Positions 40,416-48,091 of a stretch of DNA of 64,000 nucleotides are shown here, in pieces. The translations under genes and the position numbers were made by a program. Positions within the stretch are counted from its first letter, which is position 1. Each line of letters begins with the position of its first letter. The stretch covers positions 1,275,586 to 1,339,585 of the forward strand of contig JAHBVS010000001.1 in assembly GCA_019637445.1 (NCBI GenBank), written 5' to 3'. Origin of the DNA: Gemmatimonadaceae bacterium. Lineage in GTDB: Bacteria > Gemmatimonadota > Gemmatimonadetes > Gemmatimonadales > Gemmatimonadaceae. The notes under the pieces were generated by a model. The model saw only the letters and a list, made by a program, of their open reading frames with translations. It searched no databases and had not been told where the DNA came from.

Positions 40416-42239
40416 ATGCGCGCCCTCAGAAGGCTGGCGTTTGTGGTGCCGTGGCTCACGACGATCCATGGGTGTACGGCAGAAAACCCGACGGCGCCGA
40501 CGTTCGCCCTGGTCGTCACGACCACTTCGTTGCCGGCCGCGGTTGAGCACGTAGCGTACGCGCCTCCGAAGCTGAGTGCGGCGGGTGGCGAAGGCACGCG
40601 CGACTGGACGATCGCGTCCGGCTCGCTGCCCAGTGGCCTCTCGCTGAGCGGAAGCGGCGAGATCACGGGAATGCCAGATGTCGCCGGAACGTCGGCCTTC
40701 ACCGTCCGAGTGACCAGCAGTGACGGGCAGAGCGCCCAGCGGGCGCTGCAGATCAGCGTGTACGCTCCGCTCGAGGCCACGACGACTCCGCTGGCGGACG
40801 GCATGGCCGGCGTTGCCTACGGACCGCTCGGTCTGCAGGCCACCGGCGGCAATGGTGTTTACACGTGGCGAATCGTCGCTGGCTCCCTCCCCAGCGGCCT
40901 CAGCCTCAGCCCCGGTGGTGTTATCGTGGGCACCCCTAGCGCGGTTGGAAGCGCGAACTTCACGGTGGAGGTCACGAGCGGCAACGGGCAGACGGCGCAG
41001 CAGGTGCTGTCCATCGATGTGCGTGCGTTCCTCGGCATCACCACATCGTCGCTCCCCTTCGGAATCGAAGACTTGCCGTATGGCCCCATCAGTCTGGCGG
41101 CGGTCGGCGGCGATGGAAGTGAGGTTTGGTCGGTGATCGGAGGCTCGCTGCCAAGCGGGCTGACACTCGCCGGCTCTGGCATCTCAGGTACGCCGGACAT
41201 CCCTGGAAGGGCCGATTTCATCGTACGAGTCTCCACAACGGACGGACGCAGCGCCCAACAGGCGCTCTCCATCGATGTGCACGGGACCTTGGTCGTGACG
41301 ACGACGTTGCTTCCGGGAGCGGTCGCGAATGTCGTCTACGGTCCGGCGCTTCTGACGGCGACCGGAGGCGTTGGGCCGAACACCTGGACGGCCGTTTCGG
41401 CCTTGCCGGCGGGTCTCGCATTGGGAACGAACGGCGCGTTGACCGGCACCACGAACGTCGTCGGGACCTTCGACCTGACCGTGCAGGTCGCGAACGCTGA
41501 CGGCCAGGTCGCGCAGCGGGTGATCTCCTTCACGGTGGCTCCCCAGCCGGTGCTGCTGGCGAGTGAACGCTGCGCTGATTTCCCGCCATATGCGCTCGTG
41601 ACGTTTGAAGATGCAAACCTCGAACTGGCCGTTCGCTCCGCGATTGGGCTGGCACCGGGCGAGCAGCTGACCTGTGCAATCGCGGCGGGGCTGACCGAAC
41701 TCGATCAGGTCAGTGGCTCTGAGCGCGGGATCGTCAGTCTGGTGGGAATGCAGAATCTGGTAGGTCTGCAGACGATCTGGCTGGCCAGCAACCTGATCAC
41801 GGACATCAGCCCGCTGAGTGAATTGGTGCTGGTGGACGAGATCCATCTCCAGCACAACTCCATCGTCGACGTCAGCCCCGTTGCCGGGCTCACGGCTCTC
41901 ACCATTCTCAGTTTCTGGGACAATGAGGTCGTCGACATCAGCCCGCTGGCTGGATTGACGCAGCTCACCTTCCTGCAACTCGCCGAGAACCAGATCACCG
42001 ACGTCAGCGCCGTGGCGGGATTGGTCAACCTCACGTTCCTTCGGCTCTATCAGAACTTCAACCTGGTCGACATCACGCCGATCTTGAACAATCCAGGCCT
42101 CGGCCCCGGCGACGAGCTCCGCATCATGTGGACAATGGCGCCGTGCAACGACCTCGCCGTTCTCGTGCAGCGGGGAGTGGCGGTTTACTCGGAGTACGAC
42201 CCCACGGGCTTGGTCCCGTGGAATGAGCTCTGTCCGTAG
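40416..42239 (+). CDS. Surface lipoprotein with four Ig-like repeats and internalin-type leucine-rich repeats
   Basis: About 607 residues, ATG at 40416 (a GTG directly precedes it) with AGGA 9 bases upstream. Signal peptide with lipobox IHGC (Cys20). Four tandem repeats of about 87 residues follow, each with TTTSLP, the YGPxxLxAxGG pattern, the GSLPSGLSLSxxGxxxGTP core and an FTVxVTSxxGQxAQxxLSIxV ending, as in putative-Ig (He_PIG) domains. After a linker with ERCADFPP come about five 22-residue LRRs (LQTIWLASNLITDISPLSEL and relatives) of internalin/LRR_4 type and a Cys-containing cap. Likely an adhesin or surface binding protein. It is rightward like the adjacent lasso cluster but nothing ties it to that pathway. 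Confidence 0.8.
   Translation: MRALRRLAFVVPWLTTIHGCTAENPTAPTFALVVTTTSLPAAVEHVAYAPPKLSAAGGEGTRDWTIASGSLPSGLSLSGSGEITGMPDVAGTSAFTVRVTSSDGQSAQRALQISVYAPLEATTTPLADGMAGVAYGPLGLQATGGNGVYTWRIVAGSLPSGLSLSPGGVIVGTPSAVGSANFTVEVTSGNGQTAQQVLSIDVRAFLGITTSSLPFGIEDLPYGPISLAAVGGDGSEVWSVIGGSLPSGLTLAGSGISGTPDIPGRADFIVRVSTTDGRSAQQALSIDVHGTLVVTTTLLPGAVANVVYGPALLTATGGVGPNTWTAVSALPAGLALGTNGALTGTTNVVGTFDLTVQVANADGQVAQRVISFTVAPQPVLLASERCADFPPYALVTFEDANLELAVRSAIGLAPGEQLTCAIAAGLTELDQVSGSERGIVSLVGMQNLVGLQTIWLASNLITDISPLSELVLVDEIHLQHNSIVDVSPVAGLTALTILSFWDNEVVDISPLAGLTQLTFLQLAENQITDVSAVAGLVNLTFLRLYQNFNLVDITPILNNPGLGPGDELRIMWTMAPCNDLAVLVQRGVAVYSEYDPTGLVPWNELCP
40503..41535 (+). repeat. Four tandem Ig-like repeats (about 260 bp each)
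   Basis: Units begin near 40503, 40765, 41025 and 41283, a spacing of about 260 bases. At protein level they share the SLPSGLxL and GTP motifs; at DNA level they have diverged, so the duplication is old. Confidence 0.75.
41730..42105 (+). repeat. About five leucine-rich repeats of 22 residues
   Basis: Repeated LxxLxxLxLxxNxIxDISPLAGL pattern (for example LTFLQLAENQITDVSAVAGL). The first and last units are degenerate. Confidence 0.75.
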
Positions 42240-42569
42240 GTCGGCCCAATTGGACGGATGGGCAACCGGCGCGCCGCATCCGACGCCACGCTGGCCTAGG
42301 TCACGCTAGACCTCGCGCTTTCGCGCCGCTGCCACGGTTGCGTCAGTCTTGCGTGGCGTGAATGCCACAACGCAGGGGAGGTGTGGCCCTTCGCGAGCGC
42401 TTCGACCGCCAGGTCAGAAATCGCAACATGATGTCTCCTACATAGTTAGGAGCTCTTGCGCGTCAGCCTCGTCCAGGTTGACCGAGGCACGAGTCCTGCG
42501 GATGTCCGAGGCGACGCATCCAGCGTCCGGTCACAGCAGGCCTCCCTCAACTCTTGGCGGGTCCATCCG
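42240..42569. other. Leader region upstream of the lasso precursor, no gene recognised
   Basis: 330 bases without a convincing gene. It contains an inverted repeat GTGGC-N6-GCCAC (42353-42368), a short A/T-richer patch and the hairpin at 42435-42452. The promoter of the lasso operon must lie here, but no clear -35/-10 pair is seen. Confidence 0.5.
42435..42452. promoter_or_regulatory. Inverted repeat CTCCTA-N6-TAGGAG upstream of the lasso precursor
   Basis: Perfect 6-bp arms with a CATAGT loop, 118 bases before the precursor ATG, within an A/T-richer patch. Suits an operator near the promoter of the lasso operon; a weak hairpin ending upstream transcripts is an alternative. Confidence 0.35.
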
Positions 42570-42749
42570 ATGTACGAAAAGCCTACGCTCCAGCGCTTCG
42601 GGACCTTCCGCGAGTTGACACTGCTTGGATTCTCCAGCAGCACCGATGGTGCTTCGATTTTCGGTATCGGCTCCCCGGGCTGCTCGACGACCATCGGTCG
42701 CCATACCTACGAGATCGGCTGCCCCAGCTCCGGACCGACCACGTCCTGA
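42570..42749 (+). CDS. Lasso peptide precursor
   Basis: A 59-residue precursor. The start at 42570 is chosen because it gives the standard short leader: Tyr2, Pro5, Leu7, Gly11 and Thr17 fit the YxxPxLxxxGxxxxxT motif exactly. The conserved Thr normally sits at -2, so cleavage is predicted after Leu18. The core then starts LGFSSSTDG, with Asp8 as ring acceptor (Leu1-Asp8, an 8-residue macrolactam as in citrulassins). If the core began at Gly20 the ring would be 7 residues. The core is 41 residues, far longer than the usual 15-25, contains Cys at core positions 20 and 33, and ends in Ser, the expected substrate of the downstream kinase. A terminator follows. Confidence 0.88.
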   Translation: MYEKPTLQRFGTFRELTLLGFSSSTDGASIFGIGSPGCSTTIGRHTYEIGCPSSGPTTS

Positions 42750-42771
42750 CAAGACACCGTCGCGCTGTGTT

Positions 42772-42805
42772 CGAGCCCTGCCCACCCGCAGGGCTCGTTT
42801 CTTTT
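42772..42805 (+). terminator. Rho-independent terminator/attenuator between lasso precursor and processing genes
   Basis: A perfect 10-bp stem (CGAGCCCTGC and GCAGGGCTCG) with a 6-base loop is followed by TTTCTTTT. It lies 22 bases after the precursor stop and 42 bases before the B1 start. Partial termination here would give more precursor mRNA than enzyme mRNA, as reported for other RiPP operons. Confidence 0.85.
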
Positions 42806-42846
42806 GAGCGCTGGCGAAGCCTAGGTCTCGCCGCTACCCTCTGACC

Positions 42847-43149
42847 GTGCTCCCCTCCCCCCTCCCCAGCGTCGTCTTCCAGCGCATAGATGACGGGGCC
42901 GTCCTCTTCTCGCCGGCCACCGAGATCTACTTCGGCCTCAACGAAGTCGGTGCCAAGGTGTGGCAGTTGCTGCCGCCTACCACGTCGTCGCTCGAGGAGC
43001 TCTGCGAGGCCATCGGCCGCGACTACCCGGACGTCGAGGAGTCAATCCTCCGGCAGGATATTTCGGAGCTGCTGGCCGAACTCCAGACTGAAGGGTTGGT
43101 CGCACCAGCCGACGGTGCCCCCGCGGCCGATGGCCAGAACGCTCGGTAA
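42847..43149 (+). CDS. Lasso B1 protein: PqqD-like RiPP recognition element
   Basis: A 100-residue protein from a GTG. It has the PqqD-family winged-helix pattern: VVFQRIDDGAVLFSPATEIYFGLNEVGAKVWQLL, then LEELCEAIGRDYPDVEESILRQDISELLAELQTEGLV. Such stand-alone RREs bind the YxxP-containing leader and deliver it to the B2 protease. The last 20 bases overlap the B2 gene in another frame, so the two halves of the split B protein are coupled. The C-terminal Ala/Gly-rich tail is probably disordered. Confidence 0.88.
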   Translation: MLPSPLPSVVFQRIDDGAVLFSPATEIYFGLNEVGAKVWQLLPPTTSSLEELCEAIGRDYPDVEESILRQDISELLAELQTEGLVAPADGAPAADGQNAR

Positions 43150-43549
43150 GATTCGCGATGTGCTGGCGGCGCAGCGCGCGCTGCTGGCGGCACGCCGACG
43201 ACTCGACCGCGAACCGGTGGGCTCGCTCACCGCGCGGCGGGGCGATGCGCCTGCCCCGGCCCCCAGCGGCGATGCCACGCGCGCACGGCAGATCGCCGCC
43301 GCCGTGCGATGGACCGCACGGCACGGTCTCTTCCGCCCTTTCTGCCTCGTGCAGGCGCTGGCGCTGCAGGAACTGCTCGCCGCCGCGGGCGTCCGCGGCA
43401 GCGAGATCCGGGTCGGCGTCCAACGACAGGACGGGCAGTTCGCGGCGCACGCCTGGGTGCGCTGGAACAACGAGGTGCTCGGCGATGACCCCCGCCACGT
43501 CGCGACATTTACGGAAGTGGACGACATTGGCGTCCTCGGCAGGCGCTGA
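43130..43549 (+). CDS. Lasso B2 protein: transglutaminase-like leader peptidase
   Basis: A 139-residue protein of the Transglut_core3 type. The catalytic Cys is in PFCLVQALALQELL (Cys72), the His in AHAWVRW (His107) and the Asp in LGDD (Asp119 or 120), the classic Cys-His-Asp triad. It should cut the precursor after the leader using ATP-independent proteolysis while B1 holds the leader. It overlaps B1 by 20 bases and ends 2 bases before the cyclase start. Length fits free-standing B2 proteins. Confidence 0.88.
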   Translation: MARTLGKIRDVLAAQRALLAARRRLDREPVGSLTARRGDAPAPAPSGDATRARQIAAAVRWTARHGLFRPFCLVQALALQELLAAAGVRGSEIRVGVQRQDGQFAAHAWVRWNNEVLGDDPRHVATFTEVDDIGVLGRR

Positions 43550-43551
43550 CG

Positions 43552-45339
43552 ATGGGTTTCGTGGTTCGCTTCTCTGCTGCGCCTCTGGACCCAACACCCG
43601 CGAGCGCTACGGCCGGCGGCTGGCAGGTCCACGCAGACGCGGCGCTCTACTATCGGGCAGACCTCGCGCGCCGGCTTTCGCCGGTTCCAGCGGCCGACGG
43701 CGCGACTTCGATTCGTTCGAGCGCGGTTGCGTCCGGCGCCGACAAGGATGCCGCCTTGATGATCGCCCACGCCCTGGCCACCAGGGGCGAAGCCGCGCTC
43801 CACTGGCTCGAGGGCGACTTCGCATTCGCCGCCCAGCACGGCCCCAGCAGTCGCGTGTTGGCCGCGCGAGACTTTGGTGGACACCAGGCGCTCTTCTACG
43901 CCGCAACAACCGACGCCTTGTGGGTTGGCACGGACGTCGACACCCTGCTCGAACGCGCCGCTCTCCCGCGCACTCTCGATCTCGCGGCGCTCGCCACCGC
44001 CGCAGCCGGACTCTGGGGCCACGACCCCGCGACTGCATACGCCGCCGTGCGTGAGGTCCCTGCCGGCCACGTCCTCACCTGGCGACCTGACCAGCAGCCA
44101 CAGTGCGCCCCCTTCTGGCGTGTGCCTGACCGCATCGCAGTGCGCCGCGCCCCGCTCGACGACGCCGCGATGGAACTGCGCGGACTGCTCGAAGCCGCCA
44201 TCGCCGAGCGCGTCCCCGAAGGCAGCGTCGCCGCCGTGTCACTCAGTGGCGGTTGGGACTCGACCGCTGTCTACGGCACCGCCAAGGCGATCGGCCGTGA
44301 CCTCCATGCCGTGAGCATCAGCTACCCATCGGGTGACCCGGGCCGCGAGGACGAGCTGATCGCCCAGACCACGGAGTTCTGGAAGGCGCGCCCGGACTTC
44401 ATTGACATCGCCGACGTCCCGCTATTCGACGACTGGACCGGACAGGCACGCGCACGAGCGCTTCCGTTCGCCCACGCCTATGAGCAGTGGAACCGCGCGC
44501 TGCACCGTCGCGCTCGCGCAGCGGGCGCGACGGTCATGCTCGACGGCGTCGGCGGCGACCAGCTGTTCCAGGCCAGCGACCGCTATCTCTCGGATCTCGC
44601 TCGCACGTTCCAGTGGGGTGAGCTGCTGCGGCAGGCACGTATACGCCGCGGCGGCCGCCTCGACTGGCGGTTCTTGGTCCAGCAGGCCGCGCTCCCGGCG
44701 CTCCCGGACGCCGTCGTCGCGGGAATCTTCCGCTTTGTCCGGCGTCATCCGCCTGGTGACTACCTCGAGCGCCTGCCCCCAGGTTGGTTCCGCCGCGACT
44801 TTCTGCTGCGGCACCGAATTCTCGATCGCGAGCGCGAGGCGCGACCGCGCATCGACCGCCGCCGCGCGGTACTCGGCGAATCGCAAGCCTATCTCACCTT
44901 CGCCTTCTATCCGCGAGTCTTCGGTCTGCTGACGGGATTCGCCCGCGAGGAAGGCGTGGCACTCCGGTCCCCGCTGCTGGACGAGCGCATCGTCCGCTTC
45001 GCGGTCCAGCGGCCCTGGTCCGACCGCGTGGATGGCGCCGAGACCAAGCTGCTGCTGCGCCGCGCCATGCGCGGCCGCCTGCCGGACGAGCTACTGGCCC
45101 CCCGCAGCCATCGCACCGGCACGACCAATGCGTACTTTCTGCGTGAACTGCGCGGCGCTGGGTGGGCGGTGGCCGAGCCTCTCTTGGATGACCTTCGGCT
45201 GGCGGACATCGGGATGATCGAACCGTCGCACTACCGTCGCGCGTGGCAACACCTCCTCGGCCACGACGACGATGAGCTCGCCGTCCGGCTGTTCTTCACG
45301 TTGCAGGCCGAACTCTGGCTGCGCACCCATTCGTTCTGA
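43552..45339 (+). CDS. Lasso C protein: asparagine-synthetase-like macrolactam cyclase
   Basis: A 595-residue homologue of class-B asparagine synthetase. The N-terminal domain keeps the fold (LHWLEGDFAFA, LAARDFGGHQALFY) but has Gly at position 2 instead of Cys, so it cannot hydrolyse glutamine. The synthetase domain has SLSGGWDSTAV (232-237), LDGVGGDQLF and EGVALRSPLLDERIV. In lasso pathways this enzyme adenylates the ring Asp/Glu side chain and joins it to the new N-terminus, here predicted Asp8 and Leu1. Its stop overlaps the kinase start (TGATG). Confidence 0.9.
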   Translation: MGFVVRFSAAPLDPTPASATAGGWQVHADAALYYRADLARRLSPVPAADGATSIRSSAVASGADKDAALMIAHALATRGEAALHWLEGDFAFAAQHGPSSRVLAARDFGGHQALFYAATTDALWVGTDVDTLLERAALPRTLDLAALATAAAGLWGHDPATAYAAVREVPAGHVLTWRPDQQPQCAPFWRVPDRIAVRRAPLDDAAMELRGLLEAAIAERVPEGSVAAVSLSGGWDSTAVYGTAKAIGRDLHAVSISYPSGDPGREDELIAQTTEFWKARPDFIDIADVPLFDDWTGQARARALPFAHAYEQWNRALHRRARAAGATVMLDGVGGDQLFQASDRYLSDLARTFQWGELLRQARIRRGGRLDWRFLVQQAALPALPDAVVAGIFRFVRRHPPGDYLERLPPGWFRRDFLLRHRILDREREARPRIDRRRAVLGESQAYLTFAFYPRVFGLLTGFAREEGVALRSPLLDERIVRFAVQRPWSDRVDGAETKLLLRRAMRGRLPDELLAPRSHRTGTTNAYFLRELRGAGWAVAEPLLDDLRLADIGMIEPSHYRRAWQHLLGHDDDELAVRLFFTLQAELWLRTHSF

Positions 45340-46274
45340 TGCCTCACTACCAGGTCTACGGCTACCACCTCGAGTCGGACATTCCGTTCCCGGATCTTCC
45401 GACGTTCGACGGGGCGGACGCGCCGCGCTGGCGTGTGCGGCAGGCCGCCGCGCTACCGCCGATGGAGGCTGCACGGGAACTTGGACGCGAGGCGCTGTAC
45501 GATCAGGTGCAGGCGTCCCTGGTCCAGCACCAGGACGGGTTCCGCATCACGGTCGATGACACCGGCGAGTTCGACATCGGCGCCCTCGGAGTGATTACCT
45601 GTGCGCCCTACACGACGGCGCGCCCGGACTTTGTGCGGGCCCACCTACTCGGGCGCGTCATCGCCACGGCGATGTATCACGAGGGTTGGCTGCCACTGCA
45701 CGGCAGTGCCGTGCTCACGCGCGAGGGCGTGGTCGCCTTCCTCGGACCGAAGGGTATGGGAAAGTCGTCGCTGGCCGCCGCGCTGGTAGGGGCGGGCGCG
45801 GCGCTGGTCACGGACGACACGTTCCCCGTGGAGCCTTCGTCCCCCCCGCTCGCTTGGCCTGGCGTCCACACGCTGCGCGTGCACGAGGACGTCCGTGCCG
45901 CGCTGGCGTTGGCCCACGTCGATGAAGACACCGGCGAGCACAAGCGATTGCTCGCGCAGCTCGCTCCCGCCCGCCAGGTACACCGCCCGCAACCGATTGC
46001 CGCGCTGTACCTCCTCTGCCCCGCCGACGACGAGAATCGCGAAGCGGCAGCCGTGCGCACCTCGTTTTCCCCAGTCCTCGCCGCTGCCGCGGTGACGGCA
46101 CACGTCAAGACCGGCCGCATGCTCGGCCCCGGCGCCGCTTCCGCGATGCTGGAGCGCGCCGCACGGCTCGTACACCTGGTGCCCGTGCACCAACTCTCGG
46201 TGACCCGACGCCTGGAGCGCTTGCCCGAGGTCGCCCAGGTCGTGCTCGACTGGTACGGCGGTCCGCCGCGTTGA
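45339..46274 (+). CDS. Lasso peptide kinase (HPr kinase/phosphorylase-like)
   Basis: A 311-residue protein with an HPr-kinase-type C-terminal domain: LHGSAV (His121), Walker A GPKGMGKSS (136-144) and VTDD (Asp159-Asp160). The N-terminal 110 residues are a separate beta-rich region (YHLESDIPFPDLP). Homologues in paeninodin-type clusters phosphorylate the side chain of the precursor's C-terminal Ser, and this precursor ends in Ser. TGATG overlaps at both ends link it to the cyclase and the ABC ATPase. The function is family-based; activity here is inferred. Confidence 0.82.
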   Translation: MPHYQVYGYHLESDIPFPDLPTFDGADAPRWRVRQAAALPPMEAARELGREALYDQVQASLVQHQDGFRITVDDTGEFDIGALGVITCAPYTTARPDFVRAHLLGRVIATAMYHEGWLPLHGSAVLTREGVVAFLGPKGMGKSSLAAALVGAGAALVTDDTFPVEPSSPPLAWPGVHTLRVHEDVRAALALAHVDEDTGEHKRLLAQLAPARQVHRPQPIAALYLLCPADDENREAAAVRTSFSPVLAAAAVTAHVKTGRMLGPGAASAMLERAARLVHLVPVHQLSVTRRLERLPEVAQVVLDWYGGPPR

Positions 46275-47287
46275 TGCTCAGCGTCCAAGGCGTCCACAAG
46301 CAGTTTGCCGTGCGTCGACCCTGGGTCGAGGCGCTGCGCAATCCGCGTGGCGCAACTCGCGTAGCCGCGCTGGAGGACGTCAGCTTCGAAGTGAATCGCG
46401 GCGAGATCTTCGGGCTGCTCGGCCCCAACGGCGCCGGGAAGACCACGCTGCTCAAGATCCTCGCGACATTGATCGACCCCGACGCAGGCCGCGTGCGCGT
46501 CGATGGGCATGATGCGCAGCGGGAACCGGCGGCCGTTCGCCAGCTGCTCGCGCCCGTCCTCGCCAACGAGCGGAGCCTGTACTGGCGGTTGTCGGCATTG
46601 GAGAACCTGCGCCTGTACGCCGCACTCCAGGGCCTCGACGCGCGCGCGGCGCGCGCGGAGTGTCAGCGTCTCCTCGCGCTTGTGGGCCTCGATGATCACA
46701 GCATCGGCGCGCGACTGGTCGCGACCTTCTCGTCGGGGATGCGACAGCGCCTGCTGATCGCCCGTGCGTTGCTCGCGCGGCCGCGTGTGCTGTTGCTCGA
46801 CGAACCGACCCGTAGCCTCGACCCGATCTCGGCCCGCGCATTCAGGCAGTTTCTGCGCGACACCGTCGTGCAGCAGGAAGGCTGCACCGTCCTGCTGGCC
46901 ACACACGATGCAGATGAGGTGTGGGAACTCTGCCAACGCGTCGGCGTGCTCGCGCGCGGACGGCTGCTCGCGGTGGACGCGACCTCCACGCTGCGTCACC
47001 GCGCGGCCAGCGGCGAATACGAGGTCTGGGTGCGGCACAGCGAGATCTCGGCAGCGACGGAGGCCCTGTCCTCTGACGCGGTCTCGGTGAGCGAAAGAGG
47101 AGGCGCAGCTGAACCAGGGTGGTCGGTCCTGCAGTGCACGATTCCCGGCGGCGCCGAGGAATCGTCGCGCGCGCTGAGCCGACTTGCGGCACGCGGCATC
47201 GTCCCGGCCCGATTCGACTACGCGCCGCCATCCCTGGCTGCCCTCATCGACCGCGTCGTGCAGGGCGCAGGAAGCCGCGATGCGTAG
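46274..47287 (+). CDS. ABC transporter ATP-binding protein of the lasso exporter
   Basis: A 337-residue ABC ATPase of the drug/ABC-2 type: Walker A GPNGAGKTT, Q-loop region with LAPVLANERSLYWRL, signature FSSGMRQRLLIARALL, Walker B VLLLDEPTRSLD and H-loop LATHDADEVW. A C-terminal extension of about 90 residues follows. It overlaps the kinase stop and runs 8 bases into the permease gene, so the two form a split exporter, unlike the single fused McjD-type transporter. Export of the mature peptide, and self-protection, is the likely role. Confidence 0.88.
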   Translation: MLSVQGVHKQFAVRRPWVEALRNPRGATRVAALEDVSFEVNRGEIFGLLGPNGAGKTTLLKILATLIDPDAGRVRVDGHDAQREPAAVRQLLAPVLANERSLYWRLSALENLRLYAALQGLDARAARAECQRLLALVGLDDHSIGARLVATFSSGMRQRLLIARALLARPRVLLLDEPTRSLDPISARAFRQFLRDTVVQQEGCTVLLATHDADEVWELCQRVGVLARGRLLAVDATSTLRHRAASGEYEVWVRHSEISAATEALSSDAVSVSERGGAAEPGWSVLQCTIPGGAEESSRALSRLAARGIVPARFDYAPPSLAALIDRVVQGAGSRDA

Positions 47288-48080
47288 CGCCCTCGCCTTG
47301 CTCCGCGCCGCCTGGCTCGGCGCCATCAGCTACCGGGTCGCGACGCTACTGTCGTTCGTCGCTGTGTTGGCGTCCATCGTGCCCGTGTTCTTCATTGCCG
47401 GCGCCGTGCAGGATCTGGCGGCCGACTCCATCCGCCTTGAGAGCGCCAGCTACTTCGGCTTCGTGGTGGTTGGAATGGCGGGCATGTATCTCGCGTCCGC
47501 GGCCGTCGGCGCGCTGCCCGGCGCAATCGCCGGTGGCATCGGCAGCGGGACGTTTGAGTCGCTGCTGGGCACGCGCGCATCGTTGCCGTCGCTGCTCGTC
47601 GGCTTCGCGGCCTATCCTGTCCTGCAGGCGCTGCTCCGATCGCTGGTGCTCCTGGCCGGCGCGGCGTTGCTGGGCGTGTCACTCGCGTGGCCGATGCTGC
47701 TACCCGTGCTCGGCATCGTGTTGCTGCTCATCGCCGCGTACGCGGGCATTGGCCTCGTGGCCAGCGCACTACTGCTGCTGTTCCGCACGTCCGGTCCAAT
47801 CGTGCCCGCCGCCGTTGCGCTGTCCGGATTGCTCGGCGGCGCCTACTACGCCACCTCGGTGGTGCCCGGATGGTTGCAGTCGCTCACAGGATTCGTACCG
47901 CTTGGATATGCATTGCGCGCCTCACGCATGCTCCTGCTTGGCGACGCCGCGGTGGCCGATGTCGCCGCCGACGTGATGACGCTCTCCCTCTTCGCCGTGA
48001 CGTCGCTGGCGATCGGCGCGCTTTGCTTCGGCCTTGCCCTCCGGCAGTCGCGGCGCAGCGGCTCGCTCTCCCAGTACTGA
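47280..48080 (+). CDS. ABC-2 type transporter permease of the lasso exporter
   Basis: A 266-residue protein with about six membrane helices (LLSFVAVLASIVPVFFIAGAV, SYFGFVVVGMAGMYLASAAV, LLPVLGIVLLLIAAYAGIGLVASALLLL and others). It belongs to the ABC-2 permease superfamily. The ATG lies within the end of the ATPase gene, and the next gene starts 12 bases after its stop. It should form the membrane channel with the preceding ATPase for peptide export. Confidence 0.85.
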   Translation: MRSALALLRAAWLGAISYRVATLLSFVAVLASIVPVFFIAGAVQDLAADSIRLESASYFGFVVVGMAGMYLASAAVGALPGAIAGGIGSGTFESLLGTRASLPSLLVGFAAYPVLQALLRSLVLLAGAALLGVSLAWPMLLPVLGIVLLLIAAYAGIGLVASALLLLFRTSGPIVPAAVALSGLLGGAYYATSVVPGWLQSLTGFVPLGYALRASRMLLLGDAAVADVAADVMTLSLFAVTSLAIGALCFGLALRQSRRSGSLSQY

Positions 48081-48091
48081 GTCCGCCACGG

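Noticed and set aside
42456-42569. N-terminal extension of the lasso precursor from an upstream in-frame ATG
   Set aside because: The leader motif expects Tyr within the first few residues; the extension has no leader features, so the ATG at 42570 is preferred.
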